64,000 bases of DNA from Oscillospiraceae bacterium (GTDB lineage Bacteria; Bacillota; Clostridia; Oscillospirales; Acutalibacteraceae), in contig SVPE01000008.1 in NCBI GenBank assembly GCA_015066015.1, forward strand, positions 56,583 through 120,582, given 5' to 3'. Position numbers and translations under genes: made by a program. Positions 47,329-56,244 of the stretch are shown here, piece by piece. Position 1 is the stretch's first letter, and each line of letters starts with the position of its first letter. The notes under the pieces are model-generated. The model was not told the DNA's origin. It did not search any database and saw nothing but the letters and a program-made list of their open reading frames with translations.

Positions 47329-47895
47329 ATGAAAATGTCAACAAGTGCAAAAACGGCAATCGGTGCAATGGTAACTGCACTTTCTGTAATTATCCTTATG
47401 CCCTCGGTCATCGGTGTACTGTGCTATGCACTTCCGGTAATCGCAAGTCTTCTGATACTTTTCACGGTAATTGAGCTTGACAAAAAATGGGCATTCGGCT
47501 GCTATGCGGCAACATCGGTGCTTTCCCTTGTGCTTATAGCAAACAAGGAAGCCGTTATATATTACGTTGCCTTTTTCGGCTACTATCCTATTTTAAAGGC
47601 AATACTTGAAAGCAGGAAAATGCCCCGTATCGCCGAATATATACTCAAGGTGCTTATTTTCAACATAACAATGGTCCTTGCCGTTGTTATTCTCTCCGAG
47701 GTCTTCGGTATGCCCTATGAGGAGCTTCTCGGTACGGACAGTGATTATCCGTTTCTTTCAAAATATGCAGTACCCATAATGCTCGGTTTAGGTAACATAG
47801 CCTTTATCGGTCTTGACAACGCCCTTACGAAATATGTTATCATCTACACACGCCTGTGGCAGAAAAAATTCCGTAAACTTTTTCCTTTCAGATAA
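47329..47895 (+). CDS. Polytopic membrane protein, unknown
   Basis: 188 aa, several hydrophobic helices; co-directional 10 bp after DnaJ gene. Confidence 0.7.
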   Translation: MKMSTSAKTAIGAMVTALSVIILMPSVIGVLCYALPVIASLLILFTVIELDKKWAFGCYAATSVLSLVLIANKEAVIYYVAFFGYYPILKAILESRKMPRIAEYILKVLIFNITMVLAVVILSEVFGMPYEELLGTDSDYPFLSKYAVPIMLGLGNIAFIGLDNALTKYVIIYTRLWQKKFRKLFPFR

Positions 47896-47904
47896 GAATT
47901 AAAT

Positions 47905-47936
47905 CCCCTCAGAGTCTTGACTTAAGCTCTGAGGGG
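47905..47936 (+). terminator. Terminator of DUF5685-DnaJ operon
   Basis: CCCCTCAGAG/CTCTGAGGGG hairpin. Confidence 0.7.
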
Positions 47937-47975
47937 TGTTATATTATCATAGTCGGAATATTAACCGACAGAAAA

Positions 47976-48073
47976 ACAGAGTAGATTTGTGTGCGTCTGA
48001 GTGCCTCAGAGACGGGGAGTTGCTTTGGGGACGAAAAAGGTTTTCTTGCGATACACAGATCGCATCCCGCTGT
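47976..48073 (+). promoter_or_regulatory. Candidate tetrahydrofolate (folT/THF class I) riboswitch
   Basis: ACAG-AGTAGATTTGTGTGCGT ... TTGGGGACGA ... GCGATACACAGATCGCATCCCGCTGT: closing ACAG/CTGT, TGTGT/ACACA pairing, GCATCC-GCT terminus; upstream of folT-like ECF gene. Confidence 0.6.
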
Positions 48074-48139
48074 TACATTAAAAGGACTATATTATAACCG
48101 TGCTTCCTTTTCTTTTTCAGCGAGAGTAAAGTAAAGGAA

Positions 48140-48706
48140 GTGTTTTTTATGAAAGAAAAAGCTATGAATCAGGAAAAAATCTTCACTCTTTGCTATCTCG
48201 GTATACTTATTGCAATTCAGGTGGTGCTCGCCCGCTTTGCCGTAATTCCCGTCGGTGATATGATGAGATTTTCCCTTTCGTTTATACCCGTTGTGATTGC
48301 CGCAAGAAAATTCGGCATTCTTGCAAGCACTGCCGTTTACGGTCTGGGTGACCTTGTTGGTGCAATCGCCTTCCCTACAGGCGGTGCGTTTTTCCCGGGT
48401 TACACCCTTACGGCTGCAGTAGTAGGCCTGATTTTCGGGCTTTTCCTCAGACCTGCAAAAAAAGAAGAAAGCACCGTCGCACGCTATATAAAAATCGTGC
48501 TTTCAGTACTTTCGACTCAGCTTGTGGGTTCATTTCTTATGAACAGCTTCTGGAGAAGCTTTCAGACGGGCACACCCTACGGCGCAGTGCTTATGACAAG
48601 ACTTCCCCAGTGCCTTGTATCTGCAGTTATACAGTCAGTATTTATGATACTTTTCCTTGACAGAATCTGCAAGGTTATAAAGCTGCCTCACGGTAAATCG
48701 CATTAA
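48140..48706 (+). CDS. folT: ECF transporter S component, FolT-like
   Basis: VVLARFAVIPVGDMMRFSLSFIPVVIAARKFG ... YGLGDLVGAIAFPTGGAFFPGYTLTA. Confidence 0.85.
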   Translation: MFFMKEKAMNQEKIFTLCYLGILIAIQVVLARFAVIPVGDMMRFSLSFIPVVIAARKFGILASTAVYGLGDLVGAIAFPTGGAFFPGYTLTAAVVGLIFGLFLRPAKKEESTVARYIKIVLSVLSTQLVGSFLMNSFWRSFQTGTPYGAVLMTRLPQCLVSAVIQSVFMILFLDRICKVIKLPHGKSH

Positions 48707-49445
48707 GCCCGTCAAGAAGCAGATTTTCATCATGGATAACCTCTGTTTCGCAGCAGGAAACTATTTCTCTGCTGTAGCCTCCCGTAGCAACAACGGTAGC
48801 TTCACTGCTTCCGAGCTCAGCCTTTATCCTGGAAATCATTCCGTCGAGCATCGCTGCAGTACCTAAAACAATTCCGCTTTGCATACACTCAACGGTGTTT
48901 TCCCCTATTGCCTTTACGGGCTTTTCGAGGCTTATTGACGGCAGAAGCGACGCCTTTTCAGCAAGAGCGTCAAGGGAGATTTTCACTCCCGGAGAAATCG
49001 TGCAGCCTCTGAAGTAACCTTTTTCATCAATTACAATTATTTTTGTCGCAGTACCCAGGTCCGCCACAAGGCAGGGCAACGGGTACTTTTTTATTGCACC
49101 TACGCCGGCGGCAACAAGGTCTGCACCAAGCTGCGACACCGGAAGAATCTCAACCTTAAGATTTCCGTTGTATTTTTCACCTACGGTAAGAGGCTCTGTG
49201 CCGGTGATTTCTCTGAATGCACCTGTCACACCTTCCGTAACCTCGGGCACAACACTCGATACAATGCTTCCTGAAAAATCCTCTGCAGAAACACCGTAGC
49301 GGGAAAAGATGTCAAGTATTTCTGCCTTGTATCCGTCACAGTCTTTGTTCTTGTCAGTTGTCATGCGCGAGGAGAAAAGGAGCCTTTCACCCTCGTATGC
49401 ACCTATGCTTACGCTTGTGTTTCCTATATCACCGACGAGTATCAT
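48675..49445 (-). CDS. coaX: Type III pantothenate kinase
   Basis: MILVGDIGNTSVSIGAYEG; ADLGTATKIIVIDEKGYFRGCTISPGVKISLDALAEKASLLP; 3' overlap with folT. Confidence 0.95.
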   Translation of the reverse strand: MILVGDIGNTSVSIGAYEGERLLFSSRMTTDKNKDCDGYKAEILDIFSRYGVSAEDFSGSIVSSVVPEVTEGVTGAFREITGTEPLTVGEKYNGNLKVEILPVSQLGADLVAAGVGAIKKYPLPCLVADLGTATKIIVIDEKGYFRGCTISPGVKISLDALAEKASLLPSISLEKPVKAIGENTVECMQSGIVLGTAAMLDGMISRIKAELGSSEATVVATGGYSREIVSCCETEVIHDENLLLDGLNAIYREAAL

Positions 49446-49467
49446 TATAGCATCTCCTTAAAAAAAC

Positions 49468-49492
49468 TCACCCGAAAAGCTTCCGGGTGATG
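49468..49492. terminator. Terminator hairpin between coaX and the SGNH-Big2 gene
   Basis: TCACCCGgaa..ttCCGGGTGA followed by T tract. Confidence 0.7.
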
Positions 49493-49505
49493 TTTTTATG
49501 TATCA

Positions 49506-52500
49506 TTAGTATACCGTTACCTTGCAGGATTCGCCGCAGTTTCCTTCAACGGAATCGGCTCTTACCATACAGGTACCCTTTCCGACAAGAGTAACCTTAC
49601 CGCTTGAATCTACACGGGCAACACTTGTGTCGGAGCTTGTCCATACAACACGCTTGTCTGTTGCATTTTCGGGCACTACCGTAGCCTTGAGATAATGTAC
49701 AGAGCCTACCATACCGCTTATGGTGGACTTATCAAGCATAACACCGAGCACGCTTGTTGCACTGACTGTAACCTGACAGTAAGCAGTGAAGTTGCCGTCC
49801 TTTGTTTTACAGTATACAACTGCAGTGCCCTTGCCTCTTGCAGTAATTACACCGCTTTGTGAAACTGTTACAACTGAGGTGTCAGAGGAGCCCCATGTAA
49901 CTGCCTTGTTGGTGGCATTTGCGGGATAAACCGTAGGAACAAGAGTATAGGTTGTACCCGTAAGCATTCCGTATTCGGTCTTGTTGAGCTTAACGCCCGT
50001 AACCCTGAGAGGATTAACCTTTACCGTACACTTGGCAGTATAGCCGCCGACAACGGTTTTGCAGGTTATAACTGCTGATGAGTTGGGGGTAAGTGCTTTT
50101 ATAAGACCTGTTGAAGAAACCGAAACTGCCTTGGGATTTGACGATGACCAGGTGACACGCTTGTCTGTTGCATTTGCAGGATAAACCGTAGCCTTGAGCT
50201 GATAGGTTTTTCCGTAATTCATTGAGCCGCCGGCGGTATTAAGAACAACCTTTGTCGGATTGATGGGAAGAACCTTTACCGTACATGTTGCAGTTTTACC
50301 GCTGTCAACGGTTTTACAGGTTATTACTGCAGTACCGGGCTTCACGCCGAGAATTTTACCGCTTGAGCTTACCTTGAGTACAGATGTATCGGAAGATGAC
50401 CAGGTGACCTTTTTGATTGAAGCGTTTTCGGGCATTACCTTGGCAACAAGCTGGTAGTATGTACCGACATACATTGAGCCGCCCTTGGTGTTGAGCGTCA
50501 CTGATGTGGACTTTATCACAGGCTTGACGGTGACTGTGCACTTGGCAGTATAGCCGCCGTTTACTGTTTTACAGGTAATGACTGCTGCGCCTGCCCTGAC
50601 ACCGGTAATCTTACCGTTTTTATCAACTGTAGCAACTGCCGTATTTGATGAGGACCAGGTAACACGCTTATCTGTTGCATCTGCGGGATAAACAGTAGCC
50701 TTGAGCTGACCTGTATAGCCTGCATAAACTGAGCCTGAGCTGTGGCTGAGCTTGACGCCCGTTGTTGCCACGACAACCCTTACATTGCAGGTTGCCGTAA
50801 CCATGGGATTATCCTTACTGCGGCATGTGATTACTGCACTGCCCGCTGCAAGACCCCTGATAAAGCCTGTCTGATCAACAGAAACGATCTTCGGGTTTGA
50901 GCTTGTCCATGTAACGTTTTTAAAGGTTGCGTTTTCGGGGTAAATTTCACATCTGAGCTGATATGTCTTACCTTTATACATATTTCCGCCTGCCTTGTTA
51001 AGAGCAATAGAAACAACCTCAACCTTTTTGAGCACCCTGACGGTACACGTTGCGGTAACACCGCCTACATTTGTTTTACAGGTAATTACTGCAGTGCCTG
51101 AGCCTACTGCGGTAACGAAACCGTTCTTGTCAACGGTTGCAACCTTAGTGTTGCTCGATGTCCAGGTAACGCTCTTATCATAAGCGTTTTCGGGAAGCAC
51201 GGTTGCCTTGAGAGTTCCCTTCTGTGTAACGTAAACCGTAGCAGAGGTTTTACTGAGAGTAACGCTTGTAGGCTTTGCATAAACCTTGATTTTGCAGCTT
51301 GCCTTGTATCCGCCTTCCTCTGTTGTGCAGGTGATTACTGCCTCACCGGGAGCAATACACTCTACATAACCCTTACCGTTTACCTTTACAACGGAGGGAT
51401 TGCTGCTTGTCCAGATAAGATTCTTATTGACTGCAGTTGAGGGGAAAATGCTTGCCTTGAGATAGCCTGTCTTACCGACATAAACTGATACGGAGGTCTT
51501 GTCGAGCCTTACGCCCGCAACTGTCTTGCCTACACCGATGCAGCTGAGAGGGAATTCCTGTGCCCAGATTCTCTGCATTGTGTCTGAGGGGTGAATGCCG
51601 TCAATTGTATATTCGGGATAGAAGGCATCGGGATCCTTGGGGTTAACGGAAAACTCGTTGAAATCTACAAAGCCGTCGTGCTCATTTGTGGAAGCAAGCC
51701 ATTTATTTACATTCTGAGCAATTGCCCAGTCTGCGGCAAATTCCTCATCAGTTCTGACATATTTCGCACCTGTGCCGAGATAGTCTCTTGTCGATCCCTT
51801 CCAGGGAGTGATGCCGACTGCAATAACCTTGATACCCGCATCGTGGCACATACGGAAAAGCTGTCTGTAGCCAAGGCAGATTTCCTGCCATGTGGGCTGC
51901 TCAATTCCCGGATACATTTCCATAACGTCATTACATACGGGATGGATAATATCGTTGGCACCGATTTTTATAATAACATACTCAACACCTGACTGGCTGA
52001 GCACGTCACGCTGGAATCTGTCAAGCAGAGACTCACCGAAAATAAGCGAGCCGTAACCGAGACCGTCACCGAGAAGTCTGTTACCGATAATACCCTTACC
52101 TGCAACACCGACATTTGTAATCTCTTTTTCATTTATAGCTCCTGCAAGATACTTGGGAAACTCATTTGAAACGGTGGAGTCACCGACAACTACAACCGAA
52201 TATGCATTTTCGTCGGCAAGAACGTCCATACTTGCAAGGCAGGGAACGACCTTGACAAAGCTGAATGCAAGCTTGATGTCAACATCGCTTCCGGTGATTT
52301 TTGAAAGGTACTCCATAATTTCCTGGCTGTCCATCATTGTACCGATGTCCATGGAAGCCTTGCTTGTATAGTCATTACCCAGAGCAAGATAGGTTTCGCC
52401 GCCGGAAAGACCCATTGTCTTTACCTCGGTGAAATCCTCGATATAAATGCTGATAGCGATATCCTCACCTGCTTTTACATCGTAAGTGATGGGGTCGGAG

Positions 52501-52892
52501 TAATATTCCTTACCTGCAGGAACCGACACGAACTGCTTACCCTCGTTGAAGGTTACGATTTTAACGCTGTCGGGATCAATTTTTGCTCCGCCAAGGCTCT
52601 TTGCAACTGTAACTCTTGTAAGCTTCATTATGTCATTACCGTAGTAGTTGGTAACACGGATACGGAGCTTTGAGCCGTTTGCCGTAGGAGTGATAACTGT
52701 TCTTGCAGTTACATTACCGATATAGGCGGTGATATTTTCATAACCGTCAATACCGATTTCCGTAGGAGCTGTACCCCAGGCGCAGACCCACTTTCCGTCA
52801 GAGTTTACGGCAGAGGCGCTGAAGGCCGCACCGAAAAGCAGAGTAACTGCCAGCACAAGTGCAATCAAAATCCCCTTTACTGTTTTCTTCAT
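49506..52892 (-). CDS. Secreted SGNH/GDSL hydrolase with eight Big2 (Ig-like) domains
   Basis: Signal peptide; VVVVGDSTVSNEF, IIKIGANDI, DGIHPSD; eight repeats starting V.L.K....... (WTSSNPSVV / AVITCKT). Confidence 0.9.
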   Translation of the reverse strand: MKKTVKGILIALVLAVTLLFGAAFSASAVNSDGKWVCAWGTAPTEIGIDGYENITAYIGNVTARTVITPTANGSKLRIRVTNYYGNDIMKLTRVTVAKSLGGAKIDPDSVKIVTFNEGKQFVSVPAGKEYYSDPITYDVKAGEDIAISIYIEDFTEVKTMGLSGGETYLALGNDYTSKASMDIGTMMDSQEIMEYLSKITGSDVDIKLAFSFVKVVPCLASMDVLADENAYSVVVVGDSTVSNEFPKYLAGAINEKEITNVGVAGKGIIGNRLLGDGLGYGSLIFGESLLDRFQRDVLSQSGVEYVIIKIGANDIIHPVCNDVMEMYPGIEQPTWQEICLGYRQLFRMCHDAGIKVIAVGITPWKGSTRDYLGTGAKYVRTDEEFAADWAIAQNVNKWLASTNEHDGFVDFNEFSVNPKDPDAFYPEYTIDGIHPSDTMQRIWAQEFPLSCIGVGKTVAGVRLDKTSVSVYVGKTGYLKASIFPSTAVNKNLIWTSSNPSVVKVNGKGYVECIAPGEAVITCTTEEGGYKASCKIKVYAKPTSVTLSKTSATVYVTQKGTLKATVLPENAYDKSVTWTSSNTKVATVDKNGFVTAVGSGTAVITCKTNVGGVTATCTVRVLKKVEVVSIALNKAGGNMYKGKTYQLRCEIYPENATFKNVTWTSSNPKIVSVDQTGFIRGLAAGSAVITCRSKDNPMVTATCNVRVVVATTGVKLSHSSGSVYAGYTGQLKATVYPADATDKRVTWSSSNTAVATVDKNGKITGVRAGAAVITCKTVNGGYTAKCTVTVKPVIKSTSVTLNTKGGSMYVGTYYQLVAKVMPENASIKKVTWSSSDTSVLKVSSSGKILGVKPGTAVITCKTVDSGKTATCTVKVLPINPTKVVLNTAGGSMNYGKTYQLKATVYPANATDKRVTWSSSNPKAVSVSSTGLIKALTPNSSAVITCKTVVGGYTAKCTVKVNPLRVTGVKLNKTEYGMLTGTTYTLVPTVYPANATNKAVTWGSSDTSVVTVSQSGVITARGKGTAVVYCKTKDGNFTAYCQVTVSATSVLGVMLDKSTISGMVGSVHYLKATVVPENATDKRVVWTSSDTSVARVDSSGKVTLVGKGTCMVRADSVEGNCGESCKVTVY

Positions 52893-52988
52893 ATCAGATC
52901 AATCCTTTCGAAAAAGCAATAATATTCTTTTTCATAATACATTATATTGTCGTAAAAGTCAAGGAAAGTAACAATATATGCCATTTTT

Positions 52989-54686
52989 TTACTTTTTTAT
53001 TTCCTTTGTACTTTTGCTTTGCGAGGGTTTGTCCGTCACTTTTCTGTTTTTTGTTGCAGAGTCTTTTCTGACGGGTGTTTTTTTCGCACCGGGAGCCTTT
53101 TTCGTTCCTGCTCCGCCTTGCGTGGAGGAAGTCTTTTGTACCGAAGGCTTTGCACCTGTCTTAGGCTTTGTGCCCGTCTTGGCGCCAGGCTTCGCATTTG
53201 TCTTTTGCTTCGCTTTTGCCTCAGACTTTTCACCGGAGCCGTAACCTTTTTCAGAAGGTGCTTTTTTCTTTGTTGGCTTACCTTTTTTCGACTTTCCTGC
53301 AAAGGCTATTTTTTTCTTTATTTTCTCCGTAAGCACCTCAAAGGACGAGGGGAACGGATCATAGCTTTTTCTTCTTTCCTTGTCGAAGTAGTCCTTAAGG
53401 TCAAGGGCGAATTTCAGACAGGCGATAAATGCTGCAATAAAAGCTATTATTATAAAAAATACCGATCCGAAAACTGCCTTTGCAGCGGTAATGACAAGTC
53501 CGCCGAAGCTGAGCTTTATATCATTTTTCGCAACAAGGTTTACGGTTTTGAGCTTATGTCCCGCATAATAGATGTTTGCCTGAGCGATAACATCTCCTGC
53601 CTTTACAGGTGCTATAACGCTTTCCTTATCCTGATCGTCGACAACCTCAAACATTACAGAAGCAGGTCCTGCTGAAAGTGGCACAAGGGCTGAAATCTCC
53701 TTTTCAGGTACAAGCTGCAGCTTTTCATCACCCTTTCCTGCAATTACATCAACTGTAGACACAACCTGCTCGACCGTTGCAACCACCTTGAAGCGTATGT
53801 TTTCATAAACCCAATCGAGCATCTTCTGTGCATCGGTCATTGAGGTGTTTTCGTCATAGCCGTCATCGTCTATATCATCATATTTTCCGTTCATTACAAC
53901 GGTAAGGTATGAATATCCGTCAGCATTTGAAACAACTGCGATGCATTCTCCTGCAAGGTCTGTGCTTGTCTGACGTCCCCCCGTTACGGAGCTGTGATAG
54001 TAATCCGCAACTGCAGGATTGAGCATCTGATTGGAGCCGAAGCAGGTACGCTTCTCATTGTAGTCTGTTTCCTTGAGTGTGATTTCATCAAGGGCAAAGG
54101 CCTCGGTAAAGGCGGGATAATTAACCGCATATTTGATAATTTTTGAAACATCTCTTGCCGTAGTGTACTGTCCCTCAGTATCAAAGCCGTGAATGTTTTT
54201 TATAACCGTTGAGGTGCAGCCTATCTTTTTGACAAGATTCTGCATTTCTGCAATAAAATTCTCCTCAGTGCCTGCAACATCGTGAGCAATTATACTCAGC
54301 GCATCGTTTGCACTGTAAATCACAAGACAGTCGAAAAGCTCTTTTTTTGAAACAATCTCACCCGCTTCGTAAAGTGCAGTGAGCATCCCCATCTCATATT
54401 CAAATACATTGAGATTTTCTTCGGTCAGCTTTATTTCGCCGTCAAGGTTACCCCACTTTTCAATAGCGACAACGGCTGCCAGCACCTTTGCAAAGCCGGC
54501 AATCGGTACCTGCTTTTCACTGTCCTTATCGAACAAAACTGTACCCTCTTCGAGATTTTCCATATAGTAAACACCCGAATCGAGCTGAGAAGTTACGGCA
54601 TCTGAATCAAAATTAGCGCTCACCGACGGTGCCGCAACAAATACAAGAGTCAAAAATACAAGAAAAAAAGAAAATAGCTTTTTCAT
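52989..54686 (-). CDS. Peptidase S11 (DacA-like) homolog with degenerate active site, TM and Lys/Pro/Ala-rich tail
   Basis: S11-like sequence; SxxK position reads PIAGFAKVLAA (Gly), SAN retained, KTG position reads VTG. Confidence 0.85.
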   Translation of the reverse strand: MKKLFSFFLVFLTLVFVAAPSVSANFDSDAVTSQLDSGVYYMENLEEGTVLFDKDSEKQVPIAGFAKVLAAVVAIEKWGNLDGEIKLTEENLNVFEYEMGMLTALYEAGEIVSKKELFDCLVIYSANDALSIIAHDVAGTEENFIAEMQNLVKKIGCTSTVIKNIHGFDTEGQYTTARDVSKIIKYAVNYPAFTEAFALDEITLKETDYNEKRTCFGSNQMLNPAVADYYHSSVTGGRQTSTDLAGECIAVVSNADGYSYLTVVMNGKYDDIDDDGYDENTSMTDAQKMLDWVYENIRFKVVATVEQVVSTVDVIAGKGDEKLQLVPEKEISALVPLSAGPASVMFEVVDDQDKESVIAPVKAGDVIAQANIYYAGHKLKTVNLVAKNDIKLSFGGLVITAAKAVFGSVFFIIIAFIAAFIACLKFALDLKDYFDKERRKSYDPFPSSFEVLTEKIKKKIAFAGKSKKGKPTKKKAPSEKGYGSGEKSEAKAKQKTNAKPGAKTGTKPKTGAKPSVQKTSSTQGGAGTKKAPGAKKTPVRKDSATKNRKVTDKPSQSKSTKEIKK

Positions 54687-54887
54687 TTATATACACTCCG
54701 GTTGACAAGTTTTTGAAATTGTGTTTTAATTAATAGAGAAAGTAAATCTGTTATTACATAATGTATCAATTTATTATAACAATTTACGGATAAAAAGTAC
54801 ATAGCAAATCAAAAATTTAATTACAAAAAAATATAAACTTTTTTTGACTCAGAAATGAAAAAGCTCCACAGAAAGGACAGCTTATTT

Positions 54888-55583
54888 ATGATATATGTAA
54901 CCGGTGACACCCACGGAATTTTTTCACGCTTTGACGATCCCCGCTTCAGAAAGCTCGGCAGCGGAGACACGCTTATAATATGCGGAGACTTCGGCTTCGT
55001 CTGGGATGGCTCAAAGGAAGAAATCAACGTACTCAAGAAGCTCAGCAAAAAGAAATATAACATCTGCTTTGTTGACGGCACACATGAAAACTTCGAGCTG
55101 CTTTCAAAGCTCAAAATCAAAAAGTGGAACGGCGGTAAGGTGCACCATATCGGCGGAAACATCTTCCACCTTATGAGAGGTCAGGTTTTCAACATCGAGG
55201 ACAAAACCGTATTCACCATGGGTGGCGGAGAAAGCCCCGATATTGACATCCGTTTTGAAACAGAGACCTGGTCAGACCTTGAAATTCCCACAAGAGAAGA
55301 GCTTATCGAAGGCGTTGACAATCTGCAGAAGCACGGCGGTAAAATTGACATCATAATTTCCCACGAGCCTCCTGCAAAAATCAAGGATTTCCTGCTTATG
55401 GGTTCAGGTGCAAACGCAAGCATCACTGCAATCAACACCTACCTTGAGGACGTAAGCCGCACCTGTGAATTTGACCATTGGTACTTCGGCTCTCTTCATA
55501 TGGATAAGTTTATTTCAAACACCCACATCTGCGTTTTCAACAATGTCATAAACGCAAAAACCGGTGAAATAGTAAGGCGCTGA
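54888..55583 (+). CDS. Small metallophosphoesterase
   Basis: IYVTGDTHGIFSRF, IICGDFGFVWDG, FVDGTHENFE, IISHEPP; start ATG 54888. Confidence 0.88.
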   Translation: MIYVTGDTHGIFSRFDDPRFRKLGSGDTLIICGDFGFVWDGSKEEINVLKKLSKKKYNICFVDGTHENFELLSKLKIKKWNGGKVHHIGGNIFHLMRGQVFNIEDKTVFTMGGGESPDIDIRFETETWSDLEIPTREELIEGVDNLQKHGGKIDIIISHEPPAKIKDFLLMGSGANASITAINTYLEDVSRTCEFDHWYFGSLHMDKFISNTHICVFNNVINAKTGEIVRR

Positions 55584-55592
55584 TTCACTCAT

Positions 55593-55625
55593 GCAAAAAC
55601 GGACACAGAGATGTGCCCGTTTTTT
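55593..55625 (+). terminator. Terminator after small metallophosphoesterase
   Basis: AAAAACGGacaca gaga tgtgcCCGTTTTTTTT. Confidence 0.75.
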
Positions 55626-55695
55626 TTACGGTGAAAATCCGGATATAAATTTTTTTTTGCCGATTTTTCTGTGAATTATGAGTTAAACCCGACAT

Positions 55696-55736
55696 ACGGG
55701 GAGGCGGACGCGCTGCAGGCGCGTCCGCCTCCCCGT
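55696..55736. repeat. Palindromic intergenic repeat, copy C (single long hairpin)
   Basis: ACGGGGAGGCGGACGCGC tgcag GCGCGTCCGCCTCCCCGT, 18-bp perfect stem. Confidence 0.85.
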
Positions 55737-55841
55737 CGGCACAACCCGTAAATTCCGGTTGAACCGGACCCATAATCGCCATAGGCGATTACAGGCCTCG
55801 GCTATCCGCCTCGGCATCTCGAATTGCAAACCACACATAAA

Positions 55842-56229
55842 AAAAGCACCCCGAGAGAGACACTTCGTAAAGAAGTTGTCGCTCTCGGTTTTTATCGTAA
55901 TAAAAAAATGACACTTTACACAAGGATTGTGAAAGTGTCATAGTGGGTTACACACTTTGAAAAAAGGTAAATACTTGCCGAAAGACAACGGATTCTTTTT
56001 TCGGCTTGTGAAGTGAAGTTTTTGCTAACGCAAAAGTGAAGTTGCTCACTTTGTTCGCAGTGAAGTTTGGTCTTGCTGATCAAGTGAAGTTAAGTTTGCC
56101 CACTTCGCCGTAGGCGAAACTTCACTGTCCGCAGGACAACTTCACTATCGTAGATAACTTCACTTGCCCGAAAGGGCAAACTTAGTTGAGGCGCACTTCC
56201 TTACGGAGTGCGCCTCGAAGGGTGCTTTT
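55842..56229. mobile_element. Composite hairpin element with GTGAAGTT array (MITE-like or structured RNA)
   Basis: Terminal AAAAGCACCC/GGGTGCTTTT inverted repeat; 55852-55890 CCGAGAG hairpin; TGACACTTTACACAA/TTGTGAAAGTGTCA hairpin; GTGAAG at 56013, 56036, 56060, 56084; CTTCAC at 56120, 56140, 56158; terminal GAGGCGCACT/AGTGCGCCTC hairpin. Confidence 0.6.
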
Positions 56230-56244
56230 AATTATTCGGATAAA

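Noticed and set aside
56008-56163. Possible CRISPR array from GTGAAGTT repeats
   Set aside because: Repeat core is only 6-8 bp, spacers are 17-18 bp and self-complementary, orientation flips, and no cas genes are present.
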